The translations under genes and the position numbers were made by a program. Under the pieces are notes generated by a model. That model was given only the letters and a program-made list of their open reading frames with translations. It was not told the DNA's origin and ran no database searches. Below are positions 4,315-5,107 of a stretch of 5,107 nt of DNA, one piece after another (positions within the stretch are counted from its first letter, which is position 1; each line of letters starts with the position of its first letter). The stretch is from Thermodesulfovibrionales bacterium (GTDB lineage Bacteria; Nitrospirota; Thermodesulfovibrionia; Thermodesulfovibrionales; SM23-35): assembly GCA_022013235.1 (NCBI GenBank), contig JAKLQR010000215.1:1-5107 (forward strand), read 5' to 3'.

Positions 4315-5031
4315 ATGAGAAAGAAAAATATTCCAGAAATAGAGAAGGTTGCTTGTGCCTTAAAGAAAGAATATAAGGATTTTGACCACCATAATAAAAG
4401 GAATCCGCTGGACGAGCTATTCTTTATTCTATGCAGTGTGAAGAGAGGCGAGAAGGTTTATCTGCAAGCCTTCCAGTCATTAAAACAAGAATTCCCAAGA
4501 TATGAGCTGCTCGCCAGCTCGTCAATTGAGAAGATAACGAGCGCGGTCTCCTGGTGCGGGCTTCAAAATCAGAAAGCCGCTGCTGCCAAAGAAATCATCA
4601 AACGATTGATAGAGAGTTTCGGCAAGCCGACTTTAGCTCCGCTAAAGAAGATGTCTGACGAGGAATGTGAAACATTTCTCACCGGCCTCCCTGGTATTGG
4701 GAAAAAAGTAGCCCGCTGTGTAATGCTTTATTCTCTTGACCGGCAGGTTTTTCCGGTTGATTCCCATTGCTGGAGGATTGCTCGTCGCTTAGGTTGGATT
4801 AAACCCTCTGGCTCCAACGGAAACTGTTCTTCCAAAGGTATGGATCGACTGCAAGAAATAATTCCGCCGAAACTACGCTTCTCACTGCATGTGAACATGC
4901 TTTCACATGGGCGTGACGTATGCAAAGAAAAAACTCCAATTTGTAGTTTTTGCATGATTTCCGATTATTGTCCCAAAATCGGCTTGAATATTTCGATAAT
5001 GAGGCAAATAAGTTGCACCAGAAGGAAATGA
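4315..5031 (+). CDS. Endonuclease III-like DNA glycosylase/AP lyase (HhH-GPD, 4Fe-4S)
   Basis: The protein has 238 residues. The helix-hairpin-helix LPGIGKKVARCVM (125-137) places Lys131 where endonuclease III has its Schiff-base lysine, and VDSHCWRIARRLG (148-160) supplies catalytic Asp149. The C-terminus has the four-cysteine cluster loop C203-x6-C210-x2-C213-x5-C219, the exact Nth/MutY spacing. It should excise damaged or mismatched bases and cleave the abasic site. The usual SAQ-T-D motif after the first helix is replaced here by CSVKRGEKVY (40-49), and the cluster is followed by a 19-residue tail, so substrate preference may differ from housekeeping Nth. The frame is closed at 4255-4257 and the first usable start is ATG 4315. 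No Shine-Dalgarno is evident, so expression may be low or leaderless. Neighbours are mobile or broken, suggesting an accessory gene, perhaps linked to a modification or defence locus (inference only). Confidence 0.88.
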   Translation: MRKKNIPEIEKVACALKKEYKDFDHHNKRNPLDELFFILCSVKRGEKVYLQAFQSLKQEFPRYELLASSSIEKITSAVSWCGLQNQKAAAAKEIIKRLIESFGKPTLAPLKKMSDEECETFLTGLPGIGKKVARCVMLYSLDRQVFPVDSHCWRIARRLGWIKPSGSNGNCSSKGMDRLQEIIPPKLRFSLHVNMLSHGRDVCKEKTPICSFCMISDYCPKIGLNISIMRQISCTRRK

Positions 5032-5107
5032 GTACAGATGAACAGTATATTCACTGTGATCTCCCCTGATTTATTACTATAATCTACCCTCAAATAATTT
5101 TAATATG

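Noticed and set aside
5027..5074. Short frame MSTDEQYIHCDLP overlapping the end of the glycosylase gene, and TATAAT-like bases near 5080
   Set aside because: Thirteen codons is too little to call a gene, and no -35 partner supports a promoter. I see nothing else supportable in 5032-5107.
1..5107. CRISPR array
   Set aside because: No regularly spaced direct repeats were seen anywhere in the window.

Overview
The window looks like an accessory, mobile-element-rich stretch of a bacterial chromosome or plasmid. It is probably from a Gram-positive (Bacillota-like) organism, inferred from canonical AGGAGG ribosome sites and moderate GC; the sequence does not name the species.

Layout. Positions 1-217 hold the 3' end of a plus-strand reading frame that runs in from outside the window. 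Its last part overlaps an elaborate inverted-repeat/pseudoknot-like element (142-254). A compact minus-strand transcription unit follows: terminator 328-350, a 62-residue zinc-ribbon-like protein at 389-577, and a promoter at 626-653 embedded in a 12-bp inverted repeat. From about 690 to 3941 there is one IS3-family insertion sequence, transcribed leftwards. A gene remnant (3942-4062, plus strand) abuts its right end. After a 250-bp gap comes an intact endonuclease III-like DNA glycosylase gene (4315-5031, plus).

The main structure is a nested mobile element. The IS3 element has orfA (3375-3725), an A7G slippery run whose -1 frame is open into orfB, and an orfB split by a group II intron of about 1.83 kb (1214-3047, minus strand). 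The intron is recognisable from its GUGUG 5' end, exact 6-bp EBS1/IBS1 and EBS2/IBS2 pairings, a domain IV stem, a textbook domain V, a domain VI with bulged A, and an intact 413-residue reverse transcriptase/maturase with YADD. It sits directly after the codons for the first catalytic Asp of the DDE transposase. Excision at the predicted sites would rejoin the codons to D-I-T-Y and give a 394-residue OrfAB with a complete D,D(35)E triad. The IS may therefore be silenced at DNA level yet rescued at RNA level by splicing.

No exact target-site duplication flanks the IS, so its two flanks may not originally have been contiguous. The most puzzling unexplained sequence is the 142-254 folded element.
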